Positions 50,204 to 60,448 of a stretch of DNA of 64,000 nt are shown one piece after another. Within the stretch, counting starts at the first letter, position 1. Each line of letters starts with the position of its first letter. The translations under genes and the position numbers were made by a program. Origin of the DNA: Rhynchopus sp. YZ270_cl-10 (lineage: Eukaryota > Euglenozoa > Diplonemea > Diplonemida > Diplonemidae). Location: assembly GCA_964035575.1 (NCBI GenBank), contig OZ037838.1, positions 310,001 through 374,000 of the forward strand, in the 5' to 3' direction. A model generated the notes under the pieces. The model saw nothing but the letters and a program-made list of their open reading frames with translations, did no database searches and was not told where the DNA came from.

Positions 50204-51733
50204 TCAGTCTTCTAGGTGCAGGGGCTTCGACAGCAAAGTCGTCTGTTCGACCCGTTGCAGACCTCCTTTCGGCAAGTAGCGGATGAGACCCTCCACCGTG
50301 TCGTGTCGCGTGATCATCTGGATCTGTTCCAACGGTACTCTCTTGTTGTTGAGGTGGTGCGCCGCTCCTCGCCTTAGGGAGTGAGGAGTGAGGTTCTGAT
50401 TTACTCTATTCAACGATTTGCCTATTGTCCTGTAAGAGAGGTCTTTGAATAGTCGGTCGGAGCCCTTCGATTTCTTCATCTGACCCTTTAAAGCTTTCAA
50501 CATCGACGGAGCCATATCCATTCCTGTGTGTTTCCCGAGGCGGAAAGGGTCTGACTTCGTGTCGACCCAGTGGACCCCAATCTGTGCAGTATGGTCGTTC
50601 ATCGAAATTTCTTCTGCTTTGAGTCCCAACACGTCTGAGCATCGTGCTGCCCCTTGCCACATCATCGTCAACGCCAGCTTCAGCGATGGGTTTTTGGCTA
50701 AAGATATAGCCTTGCGTATCTCCTCTGTTGTCGCCGGAGGTGCTTGGGTCGTCGGCTTCAGCGCTCCCAATCTCCTCAGTGCCCGTTGGTAGTCGGCCAA
50801 CAGTTGCGAACCTTCGGTTCTCGTATTCGCCATTCGTTTCAGCGCTGCCGACGCTACGATTGAGGTTTGTAATGCTGCTGATGGGAGCATGTTTTCCATT
50901 GTTCGCTTCTTCTCTAACCACAGAATGATCGCCTCGTCGTACCCTAGCTCTGTCTTCATGTGTTGCTCCCAATTTGTTTTGAACTCGTTCAGACGGCGCC
51001 ACACGCTTCGCAGCTCCCCCATGTACGACCCCGATAACGCCTGTGACAGAGTGTGTTGCGCCTTCTCCATGACCAGCCGAGCTTGTTCTGTGGTGAGTGG
51101 CATTTCCTTCTGTCGTGGACGTCCGAGATGCGAAGGAGGTCTTTCTTCCAGCAAAGCGCTCAGGCTGAGGTTCCTCGGGGGCGCCGCCCCCCGTGAATTT
51201 TCTTCCCTGTTGTCGGGTTCTAGGGTTGTCTTCTCTTTTATCTTCTTCTTCGTCGCCAATATTCTGCCTCTGATCCCCAATGACCCCATTGTTGCCGGTG
51301 TTGTCTTGCTTGGTGTAGTGTTTTGAATTTTCTTCCCTATTGTAGTCATTAAGTTGTCGTCTTTTGTTTGGTATTGTCCCCGTATCGTGCTCGGTGTAGT
51401 GTTTTGAATTTTCTTCCCTATTGTCGCCATTAAATTGTCGTCTTTTGTTTGGTATTGTCCCCGTATCGTGCTTTGTGTCGTGTTTTGAATTTTCTTCCCT
51501 ATTGTCGCCATTAAATTGTCGTCTTTTGTTTGGTATTGTCCCCGTATCGTGCTTTGTGTCGTGTTTTGAATTTTCTTCCCTATTGTCGCCATTAAATTGT
51601 CGTCTTTTGTTTGGTATTGTCCCCGTATCGTGCTTTGTGTCGTGTTTTGAATTTTCTTCCCTATTGTCGCCATTAAATTGTCGTCTTTTGCTTGGTATTG
51701 TCCCCGTATCTTCCTTTTTGTAGCGTCCTGCAT
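50204..51733 (-). CDS. Retroelement part: tyrosine recombinase with 27-residue repeats
   Basis: About 509 codons from ATG at 51733. The N-terminal third holds about five 27-residue (81-bp) repeats with core RGQYQTKDDNLMATIGKK. The C-terminal part has the tyrosine recombinase landmarks QGAARCSDVLGL, TPHSLRRGAAHHL and ITRHDTVEGLIRYLP. The same DNA is open in another minus frame for about 1.39 kb (50406-51797). Confidence 0.88.
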   Translation of the reverse strand: MQDATKRKIRGQYQAKDDNLMATIGKKIQNTTQSTIRGQYQTKDDNLMATIGKKIQNTTQSTIRGQYQTKDDNLMATIGKKIQNTTQSTIRGQYQTKDDNLMATIGKKIQNTTPSTIRGQYQTKDDNLMTTIGKKIQNTTPSKTTPATMGSLGIRGRILATKKKIKEKTTLEPDNREENSRGAAPPRNLSLSALLEERPPSHLGRPRQKEMPLTTEQARLVMEKAQHTLSQALSGSYMGELRSVWRRLNEFKTNWEQHMKTELGYDEAIILWLEKKRTMENMLPSAALQTSIVASAALKRMANTRTEGSQLLADYQRALRRLGALKPTTQAPPATTEEIRKAISLAKNPSLKLALTMMWQGAARCSDVLGLKAEEISMNDHTAQIGVHWVDTKSDPFRLGKHTGMDMAPSMLKALKGQMKKSKGSDRLFKDLSYRTIGKSLNRVNQNLTPHSLRRGAAHHLNNKRVPLEQIQMITRHDTVEGLIRYLPKGGLQRVEQTTLLSKPLHLED

Positions 51734-51793
51734 TGTCTTCCCTGATGTCCTCCCGATAGTACTCCTGTTTTCTTGTATTTCTTCCCCTGTCAG

Positions 51794-52861
51794 TCAACGT
51801 CTGGGCCCTGCGTACCTTCTTAACTCCTTTCCCGTGTTGCCCCAGTAGTCTCGGTCGCGCCCCCTCGTATCGTCTCCTCCCCTGTCCCTGTCGTCTCTCT
51901 TCTCCTTGGCGTCCCTCCCTGAATCCCGCGTCTTCGACGGTACCTCTGCGTGCGGCTGCTTCTTGGCCGTGTCCATAATGCGAGCTTGGATGACTTTTGA
52001 GAAGTCATCCACCGCGTATCCCTTTGCTTTAGACTCGTACATCATCCTTCCGGCAGCATTAGCCCCAATAATTGTGGTCGAGGTGAGTTCTACTATGGTG
52101 TTGTGTATGGGCGTCAGGAACTTGGTTGCGGGTGGGTCCTCTGAGTCCTCGATCAGCGCCAGGGAGTTGTCCAGCGCCTCGAAGCATCTTAGGACGCCCT
52201 TTTGATACTCGAGTGCATTGTCAAAAGTGGGTAGGGTCGACTCCCTGAATGCCTTTCCTACCTTTTCCCTGATCTCCTTTCTGATGCGGCTGTTTTGGAT
52301 GTTTTTCCAGGTTGCAACAACATACGGCGAGAAATCAGCGTCGAGTGCCGTTTGCTGGGACTTCTTGATAAACTCTATAGTTTTCTTGAGACTCTCGTTC
52401 TCCTGCTGCAGAAAATCCAAACGTGCAAAAGTGTGCATGAAAAGCTTCTTAGCGGTTTCCGGAATCACTGCGAGGAGCCCTTCCACCGTGTCCTCTGCGT
52501 CGTCGTCCTCCTCGTCCTGCTGCTGCTGCTCGATCGGCTTTTCCTTTTTCACCTTCGTTCTTGGCGCACGTCTCCACGCGCACACCGGACACACCCATCT
52601 CTCTGTCTTCTTGAGGAAGTCTGTGATCACCCCTTCAGGGATTAGCCCCGTGTTCCGCATGCACGTCTTCGTGCACTGTCTGCCGCAGCCCATGCAGCCA
52701 AGGACACCCTTTTTGTGCATGACACCGCACGAAGGAAAAATGCACTCATCTTCGGTGTCCGGTTCCATTGCATTTGCTTTGGGTACTGGGGGTTTGATCT
52801 GATCCCAAATGACCTTATCCCCACCCGGCCAGCTATCCCAGGGAACAGCCACAGATGACAT
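51794..52861 (-). CDS. Retroelement part: gag-like zinc-finger protein
   Basis: About 355 codons from ATG at 52861. A Cys-rich finger of PHD/RING type lies near residues 40-95 (CIFPSC, CMGCGRQC, WVCPVC), followed by an acidic/Gln stretch, a coiled coil (FLQQENESLKKTIEF) and a basic Arg/Asp tail (RDRGGDDTRGRDRDYWG). It has the size and place of a gag-like protein in this element class. Confidence 0.75.
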   Translation of the reverse strand: MSSVAVPWDSWPGGDKVIWDQIKPPVPKANAMEPDTEDECIFPSCGVMHKKGVLGCMGCGRQCTKTCMRNTGLIPEGVITDFLKKTERWVCPVCAWRRAPRTKVKKEKPIEQQQQDEEDDDAEDTVEGLLAVIPETAKKLFMHTFARLDFLQQENESLKKTIEFIKKSQQTALDADFSPYVVATWKNIQNSRIRKEIREKVGKAFRESTLPTFDNALEYQKGVLRCFEALDNSLALIEDSEDPPATKFLTPIHNTIVELTSTTIIGANAAGRMMYESKAKGYAVDDFSKVIQARIMDTAKKQPHAEVPSKTRDSGRDAKEKRDDRDRGGDDTRGRDRDYWGNTGKELRRYAGPRR

Positions 52862-55800
52862 AGTTTTTTTTTTTTTTTTTTTTTCAAACCCCAAAAGTCC
52901 CGAAAACCCCGAAAAACCCGCGTCCTGAAGTACGGTGGAGAGGTGGAGCACAAGGGGGGAAGGGGAAAACGGTAAAACTCATGACCACCGACGAGCGCGT
53001 CTTTCATTTCCAGACGTATTGCATACTCGTACAAAAAAAAAAAGCCATGCTCAGACCACCATTTCAGCTAACCAGGCTTTGATTCTAACCTGACTTTTGT
53101 GCAATGACACGAGAGGTGTAGGTAGCGGTGGGTAAAATACAACAAGATAAGAAAATGCAGCTGTCATTCGGGGGGGGTGGAATAGGTTAACAGAATATGC
53201 CCCAGATCGGGGATATTGAAGAAAAGAAATAAATAAAAGAGAAAAAGCACACAAAAGCATGAGGAAAACAAAGAAAAAAAAAATCAAATAAAAAAATCCT
53301 GAAAGACGTGTAAGGCCTTGAGAGAGCGCAGTGCACGTTCTAGAGAAAAGAGGGGGAGAGAGAGAGAAAGTGAGTGAGAGGGGAAAGGGGAAAGGGAAGG
53401 GGGGAGAAGTGGCGGTAAAATTGTTTTATTTTGTATTTTTTTCAGCGCCAAAAGATGCCAAAAAAAATAAATCACACAAATGTGATCTTCTGATATTGAA
53501 AACTTGGACGCCCAAAAAAGGAGAGGAGGGAAAAAGAGAGAGAGAGATGGCAAGGTGAGCCTGAGCCTCACATTGCTGACACGGTGACCCTGTACCTGGG
53601 GTAACATGATATTTAAAAAAAACATGTTTTTTTGTGTTACTTTGAAATGCATGTTGTAACATGAGATTTACGTGTTTTTTGCCTGTATTTCATGCAAAAA
53701 GCATGTTCCTCAGCATGTTACCGTTTTGGCATGGTATGTAACAGGAAATGGGCCACATGGTCACCGTGTTCTCACCTTGAAAAAAACAACAACAACAACA
53801 TGATGACATACGATCTATGCACTGTTTGGCAATCAAAAATATAACAAAAAAAATGAGAGCCAAGCAGAAAGGGAAAAAAAAGGACGGAAAAAAAAAGGCA
53901 AAATGATAACAGCAAATAAAAATTGATATAAGACGACTGTGCGCTCTTGTGCACAGATCTTACAAAGAAAAGAAAAATCAATTGAAGATGATGTAATGGG
54001 TGCTGACGCTATCAAAAGAAAATAGCGCACACGTGGGGGAAATAGTTTTGGCCCTTTGAAAATGAAACGAAAAACCAAAGAAAATTGACTTGAAATACAA
54101 AGCCCTCTCGTGAACAGTGTATCTTTGGTACATGACTGGGTGCACCGGGTGGAACCCCCAACCTCAACATCCATTTCGAGGTTTACATCATGAAATATAA
54201 GGGGGGTGGGTTCGTTCCTTCGTTTTTTTGATAAATTGTTGGAGTAGTGTAGTTTGCCTCGGTTGTGTTGCCACAGTTGTGCAATCTCCACTTTCAATTT
54301 TTTTTGACTGGAACAGTACAGTTTCAGCTGGGGTTTAGCTTTTTTTCTTTACAGACTCTTCACTGTAAATGCACAGTGAACACAATTCGATTGAAAAATT
54401 TTTCAACTTCAAGAAAACGGACAAGCAACAAGAGGGTACATCCCACTCTCGTAACTTCTCCTTCACCTGAAGCAAACGAAAAAAAGGGGAGGAAAAAAAA
54501 GGGGTGCTTCGCAGGCCTCAGGCTTATTTTTCAGCAAAAATTTAGCCTTGGGGGGTGGGGTGGTGGCCCCCACCCCCCAAAACCAAAGTTGGCCTTAGCC
54601 ATACCCCCTCAGTTAGGCTGAGACCTGGGTGTTTCGAAAAGACCAGGTTGTGCACAACACCGTTCCATTCAAATAAAGGACAGTGTCTGCGCTTATAAAT
54701 ACCAAATTTTCAGAGAAAAAATGGGGGAAAAAAACAAAAAAGAAAATAGAAAATAGAAAAAAGAGAAAAAATTATGATATCACAGAGCGGAAAATGCCGG
54801 TACACTTGCATGCAGACGTCTGAAGCGAGTGTTAAAAAGAAAATGTTATGGAGTGAACCTTGCGGATACTCGATCGTTCAAAAAAATTTTTTTTTGTTTG
54901 ATTATAGACTACTATCGCTCTTGATAGAAGACACAATTTTTCTTCACAGGATCCTAAAAAGAAAGCATCTGTGGATACTCGATCGTTCAAAAAAAAAGTT
55001 TATAAGATGAACCTAAGCCTCTCGTGCTTAGTCACCTTGTCATAATATAAACAGAAGCCTTACTCTGCTGTCAGCAAAATTTATAGAAAAAAAAAAGGGG
55101 GGTTTTTATTTTTGTTTTTAATGCACGCAATAGATTCCCCAGAACAGGGCTAAGCCTCTTTGTGCTTAGTCACCTTTAATTTTTGCTTTGGTTCCCCCTT
55201 GATTTATAAAAAAAAATATTTCACAAAAATAGCCACGTTTTTTTCCCCCCTATCTGAGGCCAATTCCCATGCGAAAAGAGAACCTAAAGAAGCAGAGGCT
55301 GGAAATATGGGGCACCAAATTTTTTTGTTTTAGCTACAATAGTCACACTGAGAGGAAAATAATGGGATTGGATTTGCTATCCCACCTGGACCACCGTGTT
55401 GGCAGTCCCTGAACTAAAGACATCGTATCTCACATTGCACGCAACGTGCATGCACCACTACAGACCCACAAAATACGAAAATAAAGCAAAAGTTATTGCT
55501 GCAGGACACCCTCCGTGACTGAATAGCGTATTGTACGACAGCCTCGGATGAAAAATCATAACCAAAAAAAAAGACAGAATAAGATGAACCTACGCCTCTC
55601 ATTGACACCTCAAAAGAAAAGGTTGGAAAAGGAGAGATGCATATGTCCTCACGTGCACATGCTCCACTATCCATGTTTTTTGTTTGTTTGAAAGTGAAGT
55701 TGACAGTGCAAACGCCTCTGGGACGCAGGCACTGACACTCCGCGGGTTATCGAACCCCGGAGTGATGCGCATGGGAGTGGTTTACAGGGAAGCTGTAGGC

Positions 55801-56280
55801 AGGTATACAGTCATTACCCCACCCTTTGAAAACTTGGTTGTATTAGTGTAGACACCCGAGGATGACCTCCACCATAATTTTATTTGATTTAAGACAACTA
55901 TCACAAGTAGTGTAGTTTGCCTCGGTTGTGTTGCCAGTTGCGCAATCTCCACATTTCCCTTTTTCTTGAAAAACAAAAACAAAAAAACAAAAAACAAAGA
56001 AGAGCAAATTGTATCGGATATTCTTTCACAACTAAGACACGTTATTTTCCCCTATCAGCCCTCACAATAAATGCGAACTCATTCTTGGGCTAGATGGCAA
56101 AGGTTGGAAGAGAACCAAAAAAGATCACTATTCTTGAAGGTCTGGGCTGGAAAAATACTAGATCATATCAGCGACATGCAAGACGAAAAGCAAACACAGA
56201 CACCATCCTTAACAGAAAGCTTGGCTGTTTCAGAGTTGGTATGTGTGTCTTCGTTGTTGTTGCAACTGCGCCTTTTTGTA

Positions 56281-56381
56281 CCGTAACTGTAAATATATTG
56301 GACCGTAAAAATGTTGAGACAGCCCAAAAAAAGGCTCGTTCTTCCCAACATTATTACGGTCCAACATATTTACAGTTACAG
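56281..56381. mobile_element. 101-bp palindromic MITE
   Basis: CCGTAACTGTAAATATATTG at the left end is mirrored, with few changes, at the right end; the arms (~37 bp) also mirror GGACCGTAA and ATGTTG. TA lies on each side (56279-56280, 56382-56383). Confidence 0.75.
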
Positions 56382-56848
56382 TATAACGAAAGAAATTGGT
56401 TCATGTACTTTCGAATAAAAAAAAAGTGTGATAACGTGGAGACACCTCACCTCGGATGCAGGTATGTGCAGAAATAAAACTTTTTGCCGGTTTTTTCGAA
56501 TAGAGTTCAAAACATTTTTTTTGTGAGGAAATCGTGTCTTTTCTTTTTTTTTCTTTTTTTTTTCTTCTCGAAAACTTATTGTTAGTGTGCCACCCGAGGA
56601 TGAGATACACTATACTATATTTTTTTCCTTTGTCAAAAACAAATCAAAAAAAAAAGTCACAAAAAAAGCATTTATAACAAGCTATACCTCGCTCTTCGCA
56701 GAGGGTTTGGGTGAGTGTGCAATACACTCTCTCTCGAGAGCGGCGTGCAGTAGCCTCCCCTTTTGGTTGTTCGTTCGGAAAAAGAAAAAAAAAGAAAAAG
56801 AAAAAGGTTGGTAACATGATTCTAAATCAATGACGCAAGAATTTTTCC

Positions 56849-56879
<31 letters not shown>

Positions 56880-57174
56880 TAGGCTTTTTTTGTGCAGATT
56901 GTGGCAACAATCCGTACAAAACAAAACAAAACAAAAATTAGGGTAGTTGTTAATGCAGGCATCTCCGACTGACACTGTACGATGCCAGCCATCCAGAAAG
57001 CATAAAACAACAAATTCCTCAAAAGAAAAAAAAATGAGTACAAAAGACTTCTGCAAATCAGTTTATTTCTCATCCCATGTGGGTACATGGTTTCTATGTC
57101 TTGGTATTATTGTTTTTTGAAAACTTGGTTGTATTAGTGTAGACACCCGAGGATGAACTCCACTACACAAAACC

Positions 57175-58091
57175 AGGGTCCTAGCTCAGTAGAACGGAAA
57201 AGGTGGCCCACCTTTTCCGTTTTTTTTTTTTTTTTTTGGGTTTTTTTTACACGGTGCAAAAAACCGGTTGGCCAAGGAGGTCCTCAGTGTCGTCAGCCAG
57301 TCCCCTTTGCTGTTAAAAACAGCGACTTGGCGTGGTCAATTTTTCCGCGCGAACAGGGATTACGCTCCACGTGTGGAACGTATGGAAATCCATACGTGAA
57401 TTGTTTTTGAAAAGGTGGAATCCATACGTGTCCATACGTGTCCATACGTAGGTAATTTGGGTTTTGGATTGGGGCTGGGGTGGGGTAGGTGAGGAGTGGG
57501 GCTCCGCCCCCACCTCTCACCTACCCCCTACAGAATTCTATTTGTAGGAGACAATTTTCTATTTTACCGGAAAAGGAGCATGCAGCATGGCGAAAGAAAA
57601 AAGTAGCGTACCGTGCGCCTGCGGCGCTAGATTGCAATACACCCTTCCCATGACATAATAGGCAATTTTAAGCGCAATTTTTAGAAATGTTGCGTACCGT
57701 GGCTTCGCCAGAAACTTTCGTTTTAGAAAAATATGGAAGTAAAGTTTACGGAACTGGACCATAGTTACCAACGAAAGTGCCATTTTATGTCAAGATTTTT
57801 TAAAAATGTTGCGTACCGTGGCTTCGCCAGGAACATTTGGATGCCATGACTGATGATTTCTCCAGTTCTTCGAACTTTCACAGCCCTTCTCAACCAACTT
57901 TGCCAGGGAGAGCGCGCGCGAAGCGCGCGCGGTTTTTAATTGTTTTTGCTTAGAATTGTACGTGTTGAAAATCCATACGTACTTTTTTTATTTTTGGGGG
58001 AGCTGCGTAATCCCTGCGCGCGAAGCGCAGAAAAAATTTTTTTGAGCCACCTTTTCCGTTTCTTTTTTTTTTCTTCTGAGCTAGAACCCTG
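57175..58091. mobile_element. 917-bp element with 7-bp target duplication
   Basis: CAGGGTCCTAGCTCAG at the left and CTGAGCTAGAACCCTG at the right, flanked by perfect ACAAAAC direct repeats (57168-57174, 58092-58098). Just inside, AACGGAAAAGGTGG is mirrored too. The interior is full of hairpins: CCATACGTG repeats, two copies of GCGTACCGTGGCTTCGCCAG, and GCGCGCGCGAAGCGCGCGC. No coding frame. CAGGG ends suit hAT-like elements, but a 7-bp duplication is not typical of them. Confidence 0.8.
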
Positions 58092-58938
58092 ACAAAACGC
58101 TGTTTTTTTTTTTTTTTTTTGTATTTTTAGTGTATTTGTTCAGCTTGTATTTTTTTGTTATTCTTTTCTTTTTTTCAGTATTCGCTGTCAGTCGAACACA
58201 AATAAATGAAATATGAAGCACGGCAATCAAAAAAAAAAAAACCCGGGCTATTGGGGGAAGAACAGAGTTGTCGTTTTTTTTTTTTTTTTTGCAGACAACA
58301 ACGCAGTGTAACGCAGCGTAACGCAGTGCAACGGAGTGTTGTTAGGAAATAATACAAACCGTAAGGATCGGTCCTTTTTGGAATCGAAGGATGAAAATTA
58401 TGTGTATAAATTCGATGTTCTTGTATTTGTTCCTCTCTCCCTTTCTCCCCAACCTGTGCTCCCCGACTCCAATTCAACCAACACTCACAGACGGGGCCAA
58501 AACGAACTCTGCGTTCAGTAAATATTTAAGAAAAAAAAAAGGGGAAGCGTTCAATGAAATCATTTGTGTAGAAAAGTATCGAGGATGTAGGTTTTATTAT
58601 TTTTCCCTTCTTTTTTTCTTTTTTTCTTGTGAAAAATTGTTGGAATAGTGGAGTTGCCACCTGTGTGCAAGAATCCTCCACTTTCCCTTTGTTCACTCAC
58701 ATAACACTTTTTTTTTTTCCCCCTTCTGAAAACTTGGTAGCAACGCACTCGAGAATACGCCCCACCTTTTTTTTACTGATTTTGTTTTTTTTTTGATATT
58801 TTTTTTTTTTTTGACAGAAATCCCTTTTACACAATGTCGCAGAAAACACACACAGTATTTTCTCTTAACATTGGTCCACTCTGGTTGTCATCGTTCAATA
58901 AGGAAACCATTTGGCTCTGAGACCTGGCAACTAGAACC

Positions 58939-59814
58939 TCAACTCATAAAAAACCCACAGCTCCTCTCCCAGGAACGCTCTTCTCTGGAATACTCAGTTT
59001 GCGTGACCTCGCCTGTCGTCTCACACTTCCATTCACCGAGCCCTTGGATAACGCTGTTTAGCATGAATGGGTCCAGCCCGGCCACTTCATCTTCCGCTGT
59101 TGAGGTGGGGCAACGTTCCGTTCTATCTGCAGGGCTGAATGGATAGGAAATCTCATTCGCACACCGTGGCGTATACACTGTGGAGTATTGGCTAGAGTTC
59201 TCATGAGGGAACCCAAAGGACTCTGAAAAACAGGACATCGGGCTTTCTGGAAGATTCGCAACGTTCTTCTCCCAGGCAAGATCGGTTGCCAGCGCGCGAA
59301 CCGATAATTCCTCGTTTTGCACCGCGCCGTTGAGCATGAATGCAAGCAGACGCTGTTCTGCGGTTTCCTCGTCTTCTTCGTCTTCATCGTCATCAGAGAT
59401 GCCAGGGGATTCACAGATGGATCTGCCTGAAAGAAGCCGTTCGTTTTCCTCTGCCGTTGTTGCCGATGCGGTGTACGATACGAAGGGAGCAAGCTGGCCG
59501 CAGAGGGGTAGTGTCCTGTTGTAACGCAGGTAGCGTCCGTTGCGGTGCTGGCAGAAGGTTACGTCAAAGTCGTCGTTGTCGCCCAGCATGTCCCCAGAGG
59601 CAACATTCAGTGCAGATTTCACCTCATCCAAGATGCGCTCCTCATCGATCAGAGAGCCTATTGTCATATCCCCCAGCAGACCTTGCATCTCATGAAGCCG
59701 TGCGGTGTCCTGTTGCAGTTGGATCAAACATGGTGGCAACACTACTTCTTGGTCTTCAAACACAGGCTGTTCGCTGCGGTCAAGGACAAGCGTGGTAAAC
59801 GTGAAGATCGACAT
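58939..59814 (-). CDS. Acidic protein of unknown function
   Basis: 291 residues from ATG at 59814 (MSIFTFTTLVLDRSEQP). An even, non-repetitive sequence with a strongly acidic run (ISDDDEDEEDEETAEQ, about residues 139-155) in the middle and a Trp-containing C-terminus. No signal peptide, membrane span or known motif. Its length, true ATG, minus orientation and balanced composition support a real gene. The G/C-rich frames on the other strand are shadows. Confidence 0.6.
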   Translation of the reverse strand: MSIFTFTTLVLDRSEQPVFEDQEVVLPPCLIQLQQDTARLHEMQGLLGDMTIGSLIDEERILDEVKSALNVASGDMLGDNDDFDVTFCQHRNGRYLRYNRTLPLCGQLAPFVSYTASATTAEENERLLSGRSICESPGISDDDEDEEDEETAEQRLLAFMLNGAVQNEELSVRALATDLAWEKNVANLPESPMSCFSESFGFPHENSSQYSTVYTPRCANEISYPFSPADRTERCPTSTAEDEVAGLDPFMLNSVIQGLGEWKCETTGEVTQTEYSREERSWERSCGFFMS

Positions 59815-60104
59815 CAGAGTATGAGATGGAGGAAGAGCGGATAGGAGAAGGGGTTGGGAGGTGGGAGTAGGGGTAAAAGAAAGCGAAGTACAATCTGGTT
59901 GGGTGGTGTTGGGTGTTGGGTGAAAGTGGGGGGGTAGAGGGGGTGTGTCAGAAGGGGGTTTCTAAATCGTGAATTCGTGGTTTTTTTAAAAGAGGGGAAA
60001 AGAACTGAGCGGATCGAGCACCACCCTCCCTGGTTTGGGGTTATATTCATCATGATCACCACCCTCCCTGCCCCCTGCTTCCCTCCCCTCCTCTGGTTCA
60101 CACA
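59815..60104. other. Spacer
   Basis: G-rich GGGGTTGGG-type short repeats near 59850-59940, then the CCTCCCCTCC stretch that always precedes propeller-family stop codons on this strand. No gene. Confidence 0.5.
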
Positions 60105-60262
60105 TCAGTCACTGTTGTGTGGGTACAGATGTTGTGTCACGATGACGCCAGGTGATTGGCCATCTCGTGATTCCAAAACCACAACAACACGTGAACACGG
60201 CGATATCGTAAAGGAGTCTGAATAGAAGACTGAGCTTTGCGGTATCACACGCACACAGGACA
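60105..60262 (-). pseudogene. Propeller-family 3' fragment (copy 5)
   Basis: Encodes only the last ~50 residues of the family (CVRVIPQ, FTISPCSRVVVVLESRD, RHLYPHNS-like end QHLYPHNSD). At about 60262 the match stops inside the codon run for CVRVIP and passes directly into inter-copy flank (60264-60375 = 863-955). It looks like the product of a deletion between two tandem copies. Confidence 0.8.
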
Positions 60263-60448
60263 GGACAGGGTGGGCAGCGTGTGAGGTGGGCGACCTGTGG
60301 CAGGCAAACAAGAGAAAAGCAGTAACAGGGCTGAAAAGGGGGGGTTTCTTGGGGGTGTTTTGAGGGTCTCGGAGGGGTATTTTTTTTTTTGCGCTGTGAC
60401 GCTGGGGAATATTCATCACCACCCACCCTCCCCTCCCCTGGTCACACA

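Larger units (their letters stand above)
48017..53035 (-). mobile_element. Tyrosine-recombinase retroelement, VIPER/Ngaro-type, apparently whole
   Basis: Reading on the minus strand: repeat A1 (53035-52864), gag-like gene, tyrosine recombinase, reverse transcriptase/RNase H, repeat B1 (48388-48326), repeat A2 (48329-48157), repeat B2 (48080-48017). This A1-genes-B1-A2-B2 split direct repeat layout is the mark of Ngaro, PAT and VIPER-like elements. The order gag, recombinase, RT is the one known from trypanosome VIPER. A1/A2 and B1/B2 appear identical and the three main frames are long and open, so it looks whole and recent. Exact outer ends are uncertain by some tens of bases. Confidence 0.88.
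53036..58938. other. Repeat-dense spacer
   Basis: Holds the GTAACATG repeat (53340-53770), hairpin-family copies listed elsewhere, a pair of GGATACTCGATCGTTCAAAA repeats (54862 and 54972), a TA-flanked MITE (56281-56381) and a 0.92-kb element (57175-58091). The CTTGGTTGTATTAGTGTAGA family is at 55827-55875, 56571-56620, 57117-57165 and 58728-58770. No host gene is seen. Confidence 0.55.

Noticed and set aside
55741-55768. T-arm-like GGGTTATCGAACCC
   Set aside because: It is a simple palindrome; no anticodon arm or acceptor stem surrounds it.
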